Notes: generated from the sequence alone by a model not told the origin. A stretch of 64,000 bases of DNA from Evansella sp. AB-P1 (GCF_029688925.1 NZ_JARUKY010000010.1:62001-126000); one strand, 5' to 3'. Shown: positions 16,268 through 25,436, numbered from the stretch's first letter. Translations and numbers: made by a program.

Positions 16268-17266
16268 TTACTCCTTCTCCTCATAATTATCTTTTAGTTC
16301 ATGTTGTATTGTTGTTACAACATCTTCTTCGCACATGGTTTTCGCTTGTCTAAGAGCATTAAAAAACGCAACTTCATCAGAGGATCCATGTGCTTTAATA
16401 ATAGGAGCATTTAAACCGAATAATCCTGCTCCTCCATATTCTGAATAGTCCATTTGTTGCTTTACCTTTTTAAAAGCAGGCTTTAATACTCCTGCTGCTA
16501 GTTTATTTTTAAAATTAGACGTTAATTCTGTTTTTAAAACAGAAAATAATGACATGGCAGTTCCTTCTATAGTCTTTAAAACGAGATTTCCTGAAAAACC
16601 ATCACAAATGACTACATCTGCAACTCCGTTCAATAAATCTCTTGCTTCAACATTTCCAACAAATTCAACGGAGCTTTCCTTTAACATTGCAAATACTTGC
16701 TTAGTCAAATCTGTTCCTTTTCCAGCTTCTGTCCCTACATTTAATAAACCGATTCGAGGTTTTTGAACCTTTCGAACCTTCCGCATGTAAACGTCACCCA
16801 TTAGGGCATATTGAACAAGGTGAGACGGTTTTGCTTCCATGTTGGCTCCAACATCTAACAATAAAAAACCATTCCCATCAAGAGTTGGCAGCATAGGTGA
16901 TAATGCCGGTCGTTCGATTCCCTTTATACGTCCAACAACTAATAAGCCAGTAGTCATAAGTGCACCAGTATTACCTGCAGAAATAGCAGCATCAGCATTG
17001 CCATCCTTTACTTGCTGGACAGCTAGCACCATGGATGAATCTTTTTTACGACGAACGGCTCGAACAGGAGAATCATCCCCTTCAATTGTTACATCTGTAT
17101 GTAAAATTTGAATACGTTCTGTAGGTTGAATATATTTTTTTATTTCATCTTCTTTACCAACTAGAACAATTTCTAAATCTGAATAAGCTTGTAAAGCTAG
17201 TTCACAACCTTTAATAATGCTTTCTGGGGCATTGTCTCCCCCCATTGCATCAACAGCAAGCTTCAT
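16268..17266 (-). CDS. plsX: Phosphate acyltransferase PlsX
   Basis: Converts acyl-ACP and phosphate to acyl-phosphate, the donor used by PlsY in phospholipid synthesis. The 332 residues start with the signature [14 protein letters not shown] and include [24 protein letters not shown] and [12 protein letters not shown]. It follows fapR by 20 bases and is part of its operon. The product acyl-phosphate is also made by FakA, encoded about 6 kb away. Confidence 0.97.
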   Translation of the reverse strand: MKLAVDAMGGDNAPESIIKGCELALQAYSDLEIVLVGKEDEIKKYIQPTERIQILHTDVTIEGDDSPVRAVRRKKDSSMVLAVQQVKDGNADAAISAGNTGALMTTGLLVVGRIKGIERPALSPMLPTLDGNGFLLLDVGANMEAKPSHLVQYALMGDVYMRKVRKVQKPRIGLLNVGTEAGKGTDLTKQVFAMLKESSVEFVGNVEARDLLNGVADVVICDGFSGNLVLKTIEGTAMSLFSVLKTELTSNFKNKLAAGVLKPAFKKVKQQMDYSEYGGAGLFGLNAPIIKAHGSSDEVAFFNALRQAKTMCEEDVVTTIQHELKDNYEEKE

Positions 17267-17286
17267 TAATTACACCATCCTTAACT

Positions 17287-17841
17287 TTATTGTTCTTGAC
17301 GAAACATATAAAATTCTCCGTGAAAAACCTGCTCTTTTTCCACATAACTATTCACTTCAACCGTTGTTCGCACTTGCCCTATCTCTTTCACTTGAGCTTT
17401 AGCTACTACTCGTTCTCCTACTTTTACTCTTCGCTTAAATGATACATTTGCGTTTACGGTTAATGCTAATTCATCATTTATAATGGCAACTGCCAATGAA
17501 TTAGCTTGTGCAAATAAGTGATGACCTCTTGCAATTCCCGTTCTTGAAAAAACATGTTCATCACGAATATCTAAAATAGAAATAGCCTGTTTATCTAATT
17601 CAAGATCAATAACCTCACCAATAACCTCATCAATCGTAAGAGCTTTAACCGTGTCATATTGCTGTTGTGCTACGTTTTTAATCCGTTCTCTTACTTCTGG
17701 AATATTTAATTCTAAGCGATCTAGACGAACTGTCTGTACGCTGACTTGAAAAGTTTCGGCTAATGCTTCATCAGTAATAAAAGGATTTTCTTCTATTTTA
17801 GCTTTAAGCAATGGTTGCCGTTGTTTTTTTGATATTCTCAC
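17287..17841 (-). CDS. fapR: Transcription factor FapR, regulator of lipid synthesis
   Basis: Repressor of fatty acid and phospholipid genes, released by malonyl-CoA. The start is chosen as GTG 17841 ((M)[15 protein letters not shown], 184 residues). GGAAG lies eight bases upstream and the N-terminus aligns with other FapRs; in-frame ATGs just upstream lack a spaced ribosome site. The HTH ([22 protein letters not shown]) covers about residues 20-43. The hot-dog effector domain follows, with [16 protein letters not shown] FapR operator lies in its own promoter, so autoregulation is expected. Confidence 0.96.
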   Translation of the reverse strand: MRISKKQRQPLLKAKIEENPFITDEALAETFQVSVQTVRLDRLELNIPEVRERIKNVAQQQYDTVKALTIDEVIGEVIDLELDKQAISILDIRDEHVFSRTGIARGHHLFAQANSLAVAIINDELALTVNANVSFKRRVKVGERVVAKAQVKEIGQVRTTVEVNSYVEKEQVFHGEFYMFRQEQ

Positions 17842-17856
17842 ATTCATCACTTCCAT

Positions 17857-17877
17857 ACTATGACTAGGTACTAATAG
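17857..17877 (-). promoter_or_regulatory. FapR operator
   Basis: Minus strand ATTAGTACCTAGTCATA (17875-17859), an imperfect palindrome that closely follows the known FapR box (TTAGTACCTAGT core). It lies immediately after the -10 box, over the expected transcription start of fapR-plsX-fabD-fabG-acpP, where bound FapR would block initiation. Confidence 0.88.
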
Positions 17878-17878
17878 T

Positions 17879-17907
17879 AGTATATAGTTGAAGCAAGTCA
17901 TTTTCAA
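17879..17907 (-). promoter_or_regulatory. Sigma-A promoter of the fapR operon
   Basis: Minus strand TTGAAA (17907-17902), 17-base spacer, TATACT (17884-17879). It lies in the short gap after recG and is followed directly by the FapR operator. Confidence 0.85.
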
Positions 17908-17918
17908 CTATAATCTTG

Positions 17919-19952
17919 TTAATCTAGTTTTTCATCTTCAAACATACCTTCATTCTTTAAATATATCCTTAGAAAACGGTAGGCATCATTATTCCAAAAA
18001 GCTTCTGATTGAATTAATTTCGCAGCATCCATTCTCGCTATTTCTAATATACGATAATCTTCAATAATATCCGCAACTTTAAATTTTGGTAAGCCACTTT
18101 GCTTAGCTCCAAAAAAATCTCCTGGACCTCTTAACTCAAGGTCACGTTCAGAAAGCTTAAATCCATCATTCGTTTCTGTCATGATTTTCATTCGTTCTTT
18201 TCCTACATCTGATTTTGGGTCAGCTAACAAAACACAATAAGATTGTGTATCACCACGACCTACACGACCTCTTAACTGGTGAAGCTGAGCTAGACCGAAT
18301 CTTTCCGCATCATATATAACCATCACCGAAGCATTTGGTACATTAACCCCCACTTCAACTACTGTTGTTGAAACAAGGACATTCACTTTGTTCTCAGAGA
18401 ATTGCTTCATGACTAAATCCTTTTCTGCAGAAGACAACCGCCCATGCATTAAACCAACCTCAAATGGGAGGAGCTCTCCTTGTAATTGATTATGTACATC
18501 TATAGCATTTTGGACGTCGAGCTTTTCTGATTCTTCAATTAATGGGCATATAATATAAGCTTGATGACCTTTAGCAAGCTCTCTTTTTAAAAACTCTATT
18601 ACTCTCGGAAGCATCGATGGCTTTGCCCACCGAGTATCAATAGCTTTCCTTCCCTTGGGCATTTCATCAATTACGGAAACATCCATATCCCCAAAAGCAG
18701 AAATAGCTAATGTTCGAGGGATAGGCGTGGCCGTCATAAATAGAACATCAGGTCTTAGGCCTTTTTTTCTTAATATTCTCCGTTGTTCCACTCCAAACCG
18801 ATGCTGTTCATCCGTAATAACTAAACCTAAATGATGAAAATCAACACCGTCCTGAATCAGTGCGTGTGTTCCAATAAGAATGTTTATTTTCCCTTCTCGA
18901 AGGTCATTTAATATTTCTCGTCGTTCTTTAACTTTTGCTGAACCAGATAAAAGAGCAACATTTATATTAAACGGTTCAAGTAACTCAGCAAGTGATGCTT
19001 TATGCTGCTCTGCTAATATTTCTGTTGGAACCATTAATGCTCCTTGGAATCCTCCTATTACAGTTGCGAAAAGTGCACAAGCTGCAACGACAGTTTTTCC
19101 TGATCCAACATCCCCTTGGAGGAGACGGTTCATACGCAAATCTAGTTGTAGGTCAGATAATATTTCTTGTAGTACTCTGCTTTGCGCGTTCGTAAGGGGA
19201 AATGGTAATTGTTCAATGAAAGCCTGAACATCTTCCATTTGAAAGATTTTTTTTTGCCCAATATCTCCTTCCCTTTCTCTCTTTCGTAGTAATTGCATTT
19301 TCAACTGAAATAATAGAAATTCTTCGTATATCATTCTTCTTTTAGCCTGTTTCAATGATTCAATGGTGGATGGAAAATGTAGTTGTCTTATAGTCTCCTG
19401 CCGTTCCATTAACCGATATGTATCTAGTAGCTGAGAGGGTAAGATCTCTATAACATCGTTTGAAAATTGGCTAAAGGCTTGTCTAATTAGTTTCCGAAAA
19501 GCTACTACTTTCATGTTTCCCTTTACAGAATATACTGGTTCTAACCCCCCATCTACCGTGTCCTTCTGTGATTTAATAGTCCCCCCTGTTATGACTAATC
19601 TATTTTTATCTAATTTTCCGTTTATTACAATGGAATCACCTAACATGATTTGTTTTTTTAAGTAAGGTTGGTTAAAAAAGATTCCTTGCACTAATAGACC
19701 GTCCACGAGTACGCGAACGGTTAGTCGTGATTTATTTTTCCCATAAAAACGAAGATCAGGTTCACTATGCACAGTTCCCCGTACTGTAATTCGTTCATCA
19801 TGCTGTCCTTCTGTTATTGGACGAATGGCATAATCCTCGTATCGAAATGGTAAATACTCTAACAACTGCTCCGTTGTTAGTATTCCCATTTCTCCTAATT
19901 GCTCCACCATTTTCGGGCCGACCCCTTGTATTTCTGAGACTGGACGATTCAT
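17919..19952 (-). CDS. recG: ATP-dependent DNA helicase RecG
   Basis: Branch-migrating helicase that regresses stalled forks and processes recombination intermediates. The 677 residues include the N-terminal wedge OB-fold (about 55-150), helicase motif I LLQGDVGSGKTVVA, the DEQH box (ITDEQHRFG), and motif VI HQLRGRVGRG. The C-terminal LRGPGDFFGAKQSG is typical. The ATG start lies two bases after the sdaAA stop. This sdaA-recG neighbourhood is standard in Bacilli. Confidence 0.97.
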   Translation of the reverse strand: MNRPVSEIQGVGPKMVEQLGEMGILTTEQLLEYLPFRYEDYAIRPITEGQHDERITVRGTVHSEPDLRFYGKNKSRLTVRVLVDGLLVQGIFFNQPYLKKQIMLGDSIVINGKLDKNRLVITGGTIKSQKDTVDGGLEPVYSVKGNMKVVAFRKLIRQAFSQFSNDVIEILPSQLLDTYRLMERQETIRQLHFPSTIESLKQAKRRMIYEEFLLFQLKMQLLRKREREGDIGQKKIFQMEDVQAFIEQLPFPLTNAQSRVLQEILSDLQLDLRMNRLLQGDVGSGKTVVAACALFATVIGGFQGALMVPTEILAEQHKASLAELLEPFNINVALLSGSAKVKERREILNDLREGKINILIGTHALIQDGVDFHHLGLVITDEQHRFGVEQRRILRKKGLRPDVLFMTATPIPRTLAISAFGDMDVSVIDEMPKGRKAIDTRWAKPSMLPRVIEFLKRELAKGHQAYIICPLIEESEKLDVQNAIDVHNQLQGELLPFEVGLMHGRLSSAEKDLVMKQFSENKVNVLVSTTVVEVGVNVPNASVMVIYDAERFGLAQLHQLRGRVGRGDTQSYCVLLADPKSDVGKERMKIMTETNDGFKLSERDLELRGPGDFFGAKQSGLPKFKVADIIEDYRILEIARMDAAKLIQSEAFWNNDAYRFLRIYLKNEGMFEDEKLD

Positions 19953-19954
19953 TA

Positions 19955-20845
19955 TTATTCACCCTTTTTTGTTCTAGCTCCAAATATTTTCTCTTTATAA
20001 TAGCGCCCTGTAGGAGTTGCTGCTAATCCAGCTTCAGCCGTTTCCTTTAAGGTGGAAGGCATCACCTCACCAATTCGGTACATGGCATCAATTACTTCAT
20101 CACAAGGTACACGACTAACAATACCTGCTAATGCTAAATCAGCAGCTACAATTGCATTTGATGCACCGAAAGCATTTCGTTTAACACAAGGGACTTCTAC
20201 TAATCCTGCAATAGGATCACAAACTAGTCCTAGCATGTTTTTCAATGCAATGGCCATTGCTTCAGCTGATTGATCTGGAGTGCCACCTGCCATTTCAACA
20301 ATTGCTGCTGCGGCCATACCTGTAGCAGAACCTACTTCTGCTTGACACCCTCCAGCTGCTCCAGATATAGATGCATTGTTAGCAATTACAAAACCGAATG
20401 CTCCACTTGTAAATAAAAATCGAACCATTTCCTCACGAGATGGATTCAGTTTATTCTTAACTGTAAATAATGCTCCCGGTACCACTCCCGCTGCTCCAGC
20501 AGTTGGTGTGGCACAAATCGTTCCCATTGCTGCATTTACTTCATTCGTTGCCATGGCTTTTGCAACGGCTTCTAAGATGAAGGGACCTGCAAGTGTTTCA
20601 TTTTTCTGCATATATTCATAAAGTTTCTTTCCATCTCCACCAGTTAAGCCAGAAACAGATTTCACCTGCTCTGTGGTGCCACGTTCCACAGCCTTTTCCA
20701 TAACGTCTAAATTTTTTTCCATTTGATTAATAATTTCTTTTCGACTTCGTTCATGCTGATCCACTTCTTGCCTAATCATCACTTCTGAAATTTTTATATT
20801 TTCCTTATTTGCTAAAGCAACTAATTCTTCTACGTTTTTAAACAT
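19955..20845 (-). CDS. sdaAA: L-serine dehydratase, alpha subunit
   Basis: Catalytic subunit of the iron-sulphur L-serine deaminase (serine to pyruvate and ammonia). The 296 residues contain the conserved cysteine motifs for the [4Fe-4S] cluster: GTICATPTAGAAGVVPGAL, LVCDPIAGLVEVPCVKRN. GGAGG precedes the ATG at 20845. sdaAB lies 27 bases upstream, so the two-subunit enzyme is encoded as an operon, followed closely by recG. Confidence 0.96.
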   Translation of the reverse strand: MFKNVEELVALANKENIKISEVMIRQEVDQHERSRKEIINQMEKNLDVMEKAVERGTTEQVKSVSGLTGGDGKKLYEYMQKNETLAGPFILEAVAKAMATNEVNAAMGTICATPTAGAAGVVPGALFTVKNKLNPSREEMVRFLFTSGAFGFVIANNASISGAAGGCQAEVGSATGMAAAAIVEMAGGTPDQSAEAMAIALKNMLGLVCDPIAGLVEVPCVKRNAFGASNAIVAADLALAGIVSRVPCDEVIDAMYRIGEVMPSTLKETAEAGLAATPTGRYYKEKIFGARTKKGE

Positions 20846-20872
20846 TGAGGTAACCTCCCTGAAGCTATACGT

Positions 20873-21535
20873 TTATTCGTGAATTTTTGTTACCTTATTT
20901 ATATGCTCTAACGATTCTACTTCCACCATAATATCTTTTCCTATATTTTGATCTAATTCGATAACCATTAAAGCTTCTTTCCCAACGTCCTTTCGTGATA
21001 CTTCCATATGTCCAATGTTTATTTCCTTTTCTGCAAGAATTGTAGAAACTCTAGCAATTGTTCCAAATCGATCATCATGAACAACTAAAATTGCTGGATG
21101 ATTTCCACTTAATCGAAGGCTAAATCCATTCAGCTCCTTAATTTCAACTTTCCCTCCACCAATCGAAATTCCAACTAATTCCATTGTGTCCAGTTTATCA
21201 CCTAGACGAATTTTAACTGTATTAGGATGATCCATGTGGGCCTCTTCTTCATGAAAAGAAATTACTAAATTACGGTCCTTTGCAATTGTTAACGAATCTG
21301 TAATTCGTCGATCAAAAGTATCAAAACCTAATACACCACCAACTAATGCAACATCAGTACCATGTCCTTGATAGGTCTTTGCGAAGGATCCGTAAAGATG
21401 GAAAGAAGCCCATGTTGGTTCCTTTTGAAATATTTGTCTAGCTACAAGTCCAATTCTTGCAGCTCCAGCCGTATGTGAGCTCGATGGACCAATCATTACT
21501 GGACCAATAATATCAAATACACTTCTATATTTCAT
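20873..21535 (-). CDS. sdaAB: L-serine dehydratase, beta subunit
   Basis: Partner of SdaAA. The 220 residues hold the N-terminal block SVFDIIGPVMIGPSSSHTAG, typical of serine dehydratase beta domains, and a C-terminal ACT domain (about 145-218, ILVVHDDRFGTIARVSTILAEKEINIGHM), which in this family can bind serine. GGAGG lies close before the ATG at 21535. It is the first gene after a long intergenic region. A 17-bp palindrome upstream may be an operator. Confidence 0.95.
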   Translation of the reverse strand: MKYRSVFDIIGPVMIGPSSSHTAGAARIGLVARQIFQKEPTWASFHLYGSFAKTYQGHGTDVALVGGVLGFDTFDRRITDSLTIAKDRNLVISFHEEEAHMDHPNTVKIRLGDKLDTMELVGISIGGGKVEIKELNGFSLRLSGNHPAILVVHDDRFGTIARVSTILAEKEINIGHMEVSRKDVGKEALMVIELDQNIGKDIMVEVESLEHINKVTKIHE

Positions 21536-21601
21536 CTGTATGCCTCCTCTTGGTGAATGTCTATTTCCCGAAAATTATATACTTATATATTAACAAATTA
21601 G

Positions 21602-21618
21602 TAATGGTTGAACCATTA
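21602..21618. promoter_or_regulatory. 17-bp palindrome upstream of sdaAB
   Basis: TAATGGTTGAACCATTA is a perfect inverted repeat around a central G, about 67 bases before the sdaAB start. On the minus strand TTCAAC inside it, 17 bases from a TATATA, could form a -35/-10 pair, so the palindrome would overlap a promoter. The binding protein is unknown. Confidence 0.5.
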
Positions 21619-21950
21619 TTAAATCTTTGTATTAATTATAACTTCCCTGAAAATAAAAATGGTTCAGTAGTGAAGGACGGCAACTCCAGCGACGAGCATA
21701 TGCTTCACGAATAAACTTCTAGTTGACTCCAAGCATATTACACCAGAGCATTACTAATAGAGGAAGAAACAGGACCATATATCCCTAGCTGTATATAAAA
21801 TGTATATGTAGTAGGGGATAAGACGTTACCTCGGAAATCGTTCACCTAATGGTATAAGTGTTAACATCTGTTAATGCATCTCACCGTTTGGAGTCTAAGA
21901 ATTTTCTTTTCCACCAGAGATCTGTCAATCCCCCATAGCTTTCTAATTGC
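21619..21950. other. Intergenic region sdaAB-degV with degenerate repeat
   Basis: More than 300 bases without a gene. From about 21651 the sequence TTCCCTGAAAATA...GGTTCAGTAGTGAAGGAC resembles the left part of the composite repeat at 26421 (TACCCTGAAAATA...GGTTCAGTAGTGGAGGGC), so it is a worn copy. I see nothing else recognisable up to the degV terminator. Confidence 0.5.
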
Positions 21951-21997
21951 AAAAAAAATTACCTCAATGTTTGATTTATAACAATTGAGGTAATTTT
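21951..21997 (-). terminator. Intrinsic terminator after degV
   Basis: Perfect 14-bp stem AAAATTACCTCAAT with ATTGAGGTAATTTT, loop of 15 bases, continuing on the minus strand into eight T. It ends the asp23-fakA-degV transcript. Confidence 0.9.
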
Positions 21998-22007
21998 GGA
22001 TTTTTAT

Positions 22008-22865
22008 TTATTTTACTTTAGTAACTATGATTGCAATAGTACCAGGACCAACATGTGTCCCTACTACTGGTCCAATATTAGTTATAACCGTTTCTTTCAC
22101 ATTAAATTGTTCTGTCATTTTTGCCATCATTTGTTCAGCCTCAGATTGACTATCAGCATGTGAAATACCAACATTGATTAGTTCATTGCCGTACCTTTGA
22201 TCGAATTCTTGAAGTATTCGACTTACTGCTTTTTTCTGACCTCTCACTTTTTCAAATGGGAAAACCTCCCCATCATCATTTAAAGAAAGAATCGGTTTTA
22301 TTTTTAACAATGAACCTAATACTGCTGACGCTTTTCCAATACGACCATTTTTCTCAAGATATTCTAATGTATCTACCATAAAAAACACAGTCGTATCTTG
22401 CAATAACTCGTCCAATCGCGCTAAACACTCTTCTTTCGTAGCACCATTTTTAGCTAACTGACTGATTTCTACTACGATTATCCCAATAGCATAAGAAGCT
22501 CTCTTAGTATCTATAACAGATACTGGAATTTCATCACCTAGAGTTTGAGAAGCGATATAAGCTGATTGAAAAGTACCACTTAATTTAGAAGATAAATGCA
22601 AAGAAATTATTTCACAGCCTTCATTCTCCTCAGCTATACGACGATATTCCGTTTCAAATTGATAAGGGGTTGGCTGAGATGTAGTTGGAATTTTCTCCGC
22701 AGTTCTTAATTTCCCATAAAACTGGTCGGAATGTAAATCAACACCATCTTCAAATGTCTCTTCTCCAAAATGAACCTTCAAGGGTACAACAGTAATTTCA
22801 TATTCTTCTTGCAATGATTTAGGAATATCTGCTGTTGAATCAGTAACAATGTGTACTTTTGCCAT
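22008..22865 (-). CDS. DegV family fatty acid-binding protein (FakB-like)
   Basis: DegV/FakB proteins hold a fatty acid and present it to the kinase FakA for phosphorylation. The 285 residues show the family motifs VTDSTADI (N-terminus), TTSQPTPYQF, LSSKLSGTFQSA, SYAIG and GPVVGTHVGPG. The start ATG 22865 has AGGGGG eight bases upstream. It lies 32 bases after fakA. In B. subtilis yloV is followed by sdaAB, so this insertion is unusual and makes this DegV the likely FakA partner. Lipid specificity cannot be read from the sequence. Confidence 0.9.
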   Translation of the reverse strand: MAKVHIVTDSTADIPKSLQEEYEITVVPLKVHFGEETFEDGVDLHSDQFYGKLRTAEKIPTTSQPTPYQFETEYRRIAEENEGCEIISLHLSSKLSGTFQSAYIASQTLGDEIPVSVIDTKRASYAIGIIVVEISQLAKNGATKEECLARLDELLQDTTVFFMVDTLEYLEKNGRIGKASAVLGSLLKIKPILSLNDDGEVFPFEKVRGQKKAVSRILQEFDQRYGNELINVGISHADSQSEAEQMMAKMTEQFNVKETVITNIGPVVGTHVGPGTIAIIVTKVK

Positions 22866-22897
22866 GAACACAACCCCCTAATTTTTATTTAACCTCA

Positions 22898-24586
22898 TTA
22901 TTCAACAGAAATGATGTAGGAATAAAGTGGTTGATTACCATTATGAACCTCAACTTCTACCTCTTCAAAATTTTCTTCGAGGTATGCAACAAGAACATTT
23001 GCCTCTTCCTCAGAACGATCTTCTCCATAAATAATCGTAATAATTTCACTATCTTCATCTAACATTTTTTGAACTAACTCTTTTGCAACTTCTTGGACAT
23101 CAGGCTTAGTAGAGACTATATCTTTTTCAACAATTCCCATAAAGTCCCCTTTTTTGATCTCCACTCCGTTTAAGCTAGTATCCCTAACAGCATATGTTAC
23201 TTCACCTGTTTTCACCCTTGACAATGAATCAATCATTTCATTTTTGTTTTCAGATAAAGTTCCTGATGGATTAAAGGAAAGTAAGGCTGCTAACCCTTGT
23301 GGAACAGATTTAGAAGGAACAACGACAACCTCTCCATCCGATACAGATGCTGCCTGCTCTGCAGCCATCACAATATTACTATTATTCGGAAGTAAAATAA
23401 TCTTTTCCGCGTTTGCTTCATCTATAGCTTTTACGAAATCTTCTGTTGCCGGGTTCATTGTTTGACCACCAGCAATAACCTTTTTGGCACCTAATCCTGT
23501 AAATAGATCCGCAATACCTTCACCCATGGCCACTGTAATAATGGCATATTCCGTTTTTTCTGCTGGTTTTGACTCCATCATTAAAGCGTTTTCAGCATTT
23601 TCCTGTTCTAAAATACTTGAATGCTGTTCACGCATGTTTTCAATCTTTACATTTACTAAAGACCCAAATTTTTGTGCCTCTGTAATAACATCACCTGGAT
23701 ATTCAGCATGAATATGCACTTTAAGTAAATCTTCATCAGAAACAACTAGTAAAGAATCTCCAAAATTATTTAATGTATTTCTAAAATCATCTTCACTAAA
23801 TGGATTCTCCTTCACCTTATCCGATTCAAATTTCACCATCACTTCTGTGCAATAACCGAATTCAATATCCTCAGTAGACATGTGACTTTGAGCAGAAGCT
23901 TGATGATGTTCAATTTGAACTAATTCATTCATGCTTGGGGAATCATGTTGAACAAGATCTACAACTTTTTCCCCTTTTAATACCGCTAAAAACCCCTCAT
24001 AAATTGTAACTAACCCCTGGCCACCAGAGTCAACTACACCTACCTCTTTAAGTACAGGCAAAAGATCAGGAGTCCTCTTCAATGATGCTTTTGATTCAGC
24101 TACGACAGCTTCCATTAACTGAATAGTATCATCATTTTTCTTTGAAAACTCTATCGCCTTTTTTGCAGAATCCTTTGCAACAGTCAGGATCGTCCCTTCA
24201 ACTGGCTTCATAACAGCTTTATATGCCATGTCAACGCCAAATTCAAAAGCACTACTTAAATCTTTAGCTGTAATCGTTTCTTTTCCTTCTACAGATTTTG
24301 AAAATCCTCTAAATAGTTGTGATAAGATAACCCCAGAATTTCCACGAGCTCCCATAAGTAAGCCCTTTGCAAAGGCACTTGCAATTTGCCCTACATGCTC
24401 GGTCTTATTTCCTTTTACCTCTTTTACACCAGAAGTAATCGTCAAATTCATATTTGTTCCTGTATCTCCATCTGGAACTGGAAATACATTTAATGCATCA
24501 ATGGTTTTTGAATTGTTGGATAAATTATTTGCTCCTTCAATTAACATATGAGCAAATTTTTCTCCTTCAATAATCTTGATAGTCAC
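22898..24586 (-). CDS. fakA: Fatty acid kinase, catalytic subunit FakA (YloV)
   Basis: Phosphorylates FakB-bound fatty acids to acyl-phosphate. The 562 residues have an N-terminal DhaL-type ATP-binding domain (about 1-200) with the metal-binding NVFPVPDGDTGTNM and RGNSGVILSQLFRG. A middle domain and a C-terminal DAK-like part (ILLPNNSNIVMAAEQA) follow. The start is a GTG at 24586 with AGGAGG eight bases upstream. asp23 (yloU) is 21 bases upstream and a DegV gene follows, giving a likely asp23-fakA-fakB operon. Confidence 0.93.
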   Translation of the reverse strand: MTIKIIEGEKFAHMLIEGANNLSNNSKTIDALNVFPVPDGDTGTNMNLTITSGVKEVKGNKTEHVGQIASAFAKGLLMGARGNSGVILSQLFRGFSKSVEGKETITAKDLSSAFEFGVDMAYKAVMKPVEGTILTVAKDSAKKAIEFSKKNDDTIQLMEAVVAESKASLKRTPDLLPVLKEVGVVDSGGQGLVTIYEGFLAVLKGEKVVDLVQHDSPSMNELVQIEHHQASAQSHMSTEDIEFGYCTEVMVKFESDKVKENPFSEDDFRNTLNNFGDSLLVVSDEDLLKVHIHAEYPGDVITEAQKFGSLVNVKIENMREQHSSILEQENAENALMMESKPAEKTEYAIITVAMGEGIADLFTGLGAKKVIAGGQTMNPATEDFVKAIDEANAEKIILLPNNSNIVMAAEQAASVSDGEVVVVPSKSVPQGLAALLSFNPSGTLSENKNEMIDSLSRVKTGEVTYAVRDTSLNGVEIKKGDFMGIVEKDIVSTKPDVQEVAKELVQKMLDEDSEIITIIYGEDRSEEEANVLVAYLEENFEEVEVEVHNGNQPLYSYIISVE

Positions 24587-24607
24587 AAGATGTTCCTCCT
24601 AACTCAA

Positions 24608-24973
24608 CTATGGGTTAATAACGCGCACTCCTTGTACGAATATATTCACTGAATCAACCTTCAAACCTAACATCTGTTCGAGCTGATACTTTACTTTTGA
24701 CTGAACATTATGAGCTACTTCTGAAATTTTCGTTCCGTAACTTACAATAATATACATGTCAATGTGAATTTCTTCATCTTCCAATTCGCGAATGACAACG
24801 CCTCTACCCAAATTTTCTTTCCCTAAGAGGTCAGTGATTCCGTCCTTTAATTGCTTTTGTGAAGCCATGCCCACGATTCCATAGCAATCAATTGCAGCTC
24901 CTCCAGCTATTACGGTAACCACTTCTTTTGAAACGTCAATCTTTCCATAATTGGTTTTCATTTCAATGGTCAT
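24608..24973 (-). CDS. yloU: Asp23/Gls24 family envelope stress protein (YloU)
   Basis: A 121-residue Asp23/DUF322 protein. Members are abundant membrane-associated proteins linked to cell envelope stress in Gram-positive bacteria. Conserved parts are GKIDVSKEVVTVIAGGAAIDCYGIVGMA and DMYIIVSYGTKISEVAHNVQ. There is no signal peptide or membrane span. GGGAGG precedes the ATG. It heads the fakA operon and diverges from rpmB. Confidence 0.93.
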   Translation of the reverse strand: MTIEMKTNYGKIDVSKEVVTVIAGGAAIDCYGIVGMASQKQLKDGITDLLGKENLGRGVVIRELEDEEIHIDMYIIVSYGTKISEVAHNVQSKVKYQLEQMLGLKVDSVNIFVQGVRVINP

Positions 24974-25069
24974 GAAAATGCCTCCCTTTGGGTCTTTACC
25001 TTAATGGCTAAGCCCATTTTACTATAAACATAAGGAATTTAAAAGAAAATCCCTTTCATATTGATATTT

Positions 25070-25124
25070 ACTTTCTGAGTAGTCTCCAATGCAAACGAAA
25101 TTTTGAAGCTTGTTGAATGAAAAT
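25070..25124 (+). repeat. Degenerate copy of the 55-bp repeat (R6)
   Basis: Alignable over 55 bp with the copies at 12.6-13.2 kb: ACTTTCTGAGTAGTCTCCAA for ATTTTCAGGGTAGACCTCAC, then ATGCAAACGAAATTTT and a right end GAATGAAAAT. It is in the yloU-rpmB divergent gap. Confidence 0.6.
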
Positions 25125-25140
25125 TAATTATTATCCAATT

Positions 25141-25198
25141 GGAATGAGTGGAGCCCCACGAGACTCCATTGTGCAACAAGATGCTCTCTTCTCATTCC
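25141..25198. repeat. 58-bp inverted-repeat element
   Basis: GGAATGAG (25141-25148) and CTCATTCC (25191-25198) are perfect inverted ends, with GGAG...CTCC pairs inside. The GGAGCCCC and GAGACTCC motifs resemble hairpin-rich intergenic repeats common in Bacillaceae genomes. Confidence 0.6.
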
Positions 25199-25328
25199 GT
25201 ACAGTTATTAATGCAATTGAGTATAATAAAAAGCATCCTATCTTAATGAAGTCCCAAAATAAAGTTTATTACAATCATATGAAATAGAACTGTCAAGGAA
25301 TTTCACTTGATTGATTCCATAAAATGAC

Positions 25329-25357
25329 TTGAAATCTTTTTAACCATATGCTAAGAT
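25329..25357 (+). promoter_or_regulatory. Sigma-A promoter of rpmB
   Basis: TTGAAA (25329-25334), 17-base spacer, TAAGAT (25352-25357). The leader to the rpmB start would be about 70 bases. Confidence 0.75.
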
Positions 25358-25436
25358 TACTTAGTGTTTTTAAACTTTTTAAGTTAAATGAAAACGAACG
25401 GTTGGACTTCTCGTTATATGTGAAGGAGGGAAAATT

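Noticed and set aside
21770-21900. Possible structured RNA in the sdaAB-degV gap
   Set aside because: Scattered short complementary segments only; no cloverleaf, known riboswitch core or clear promoter.
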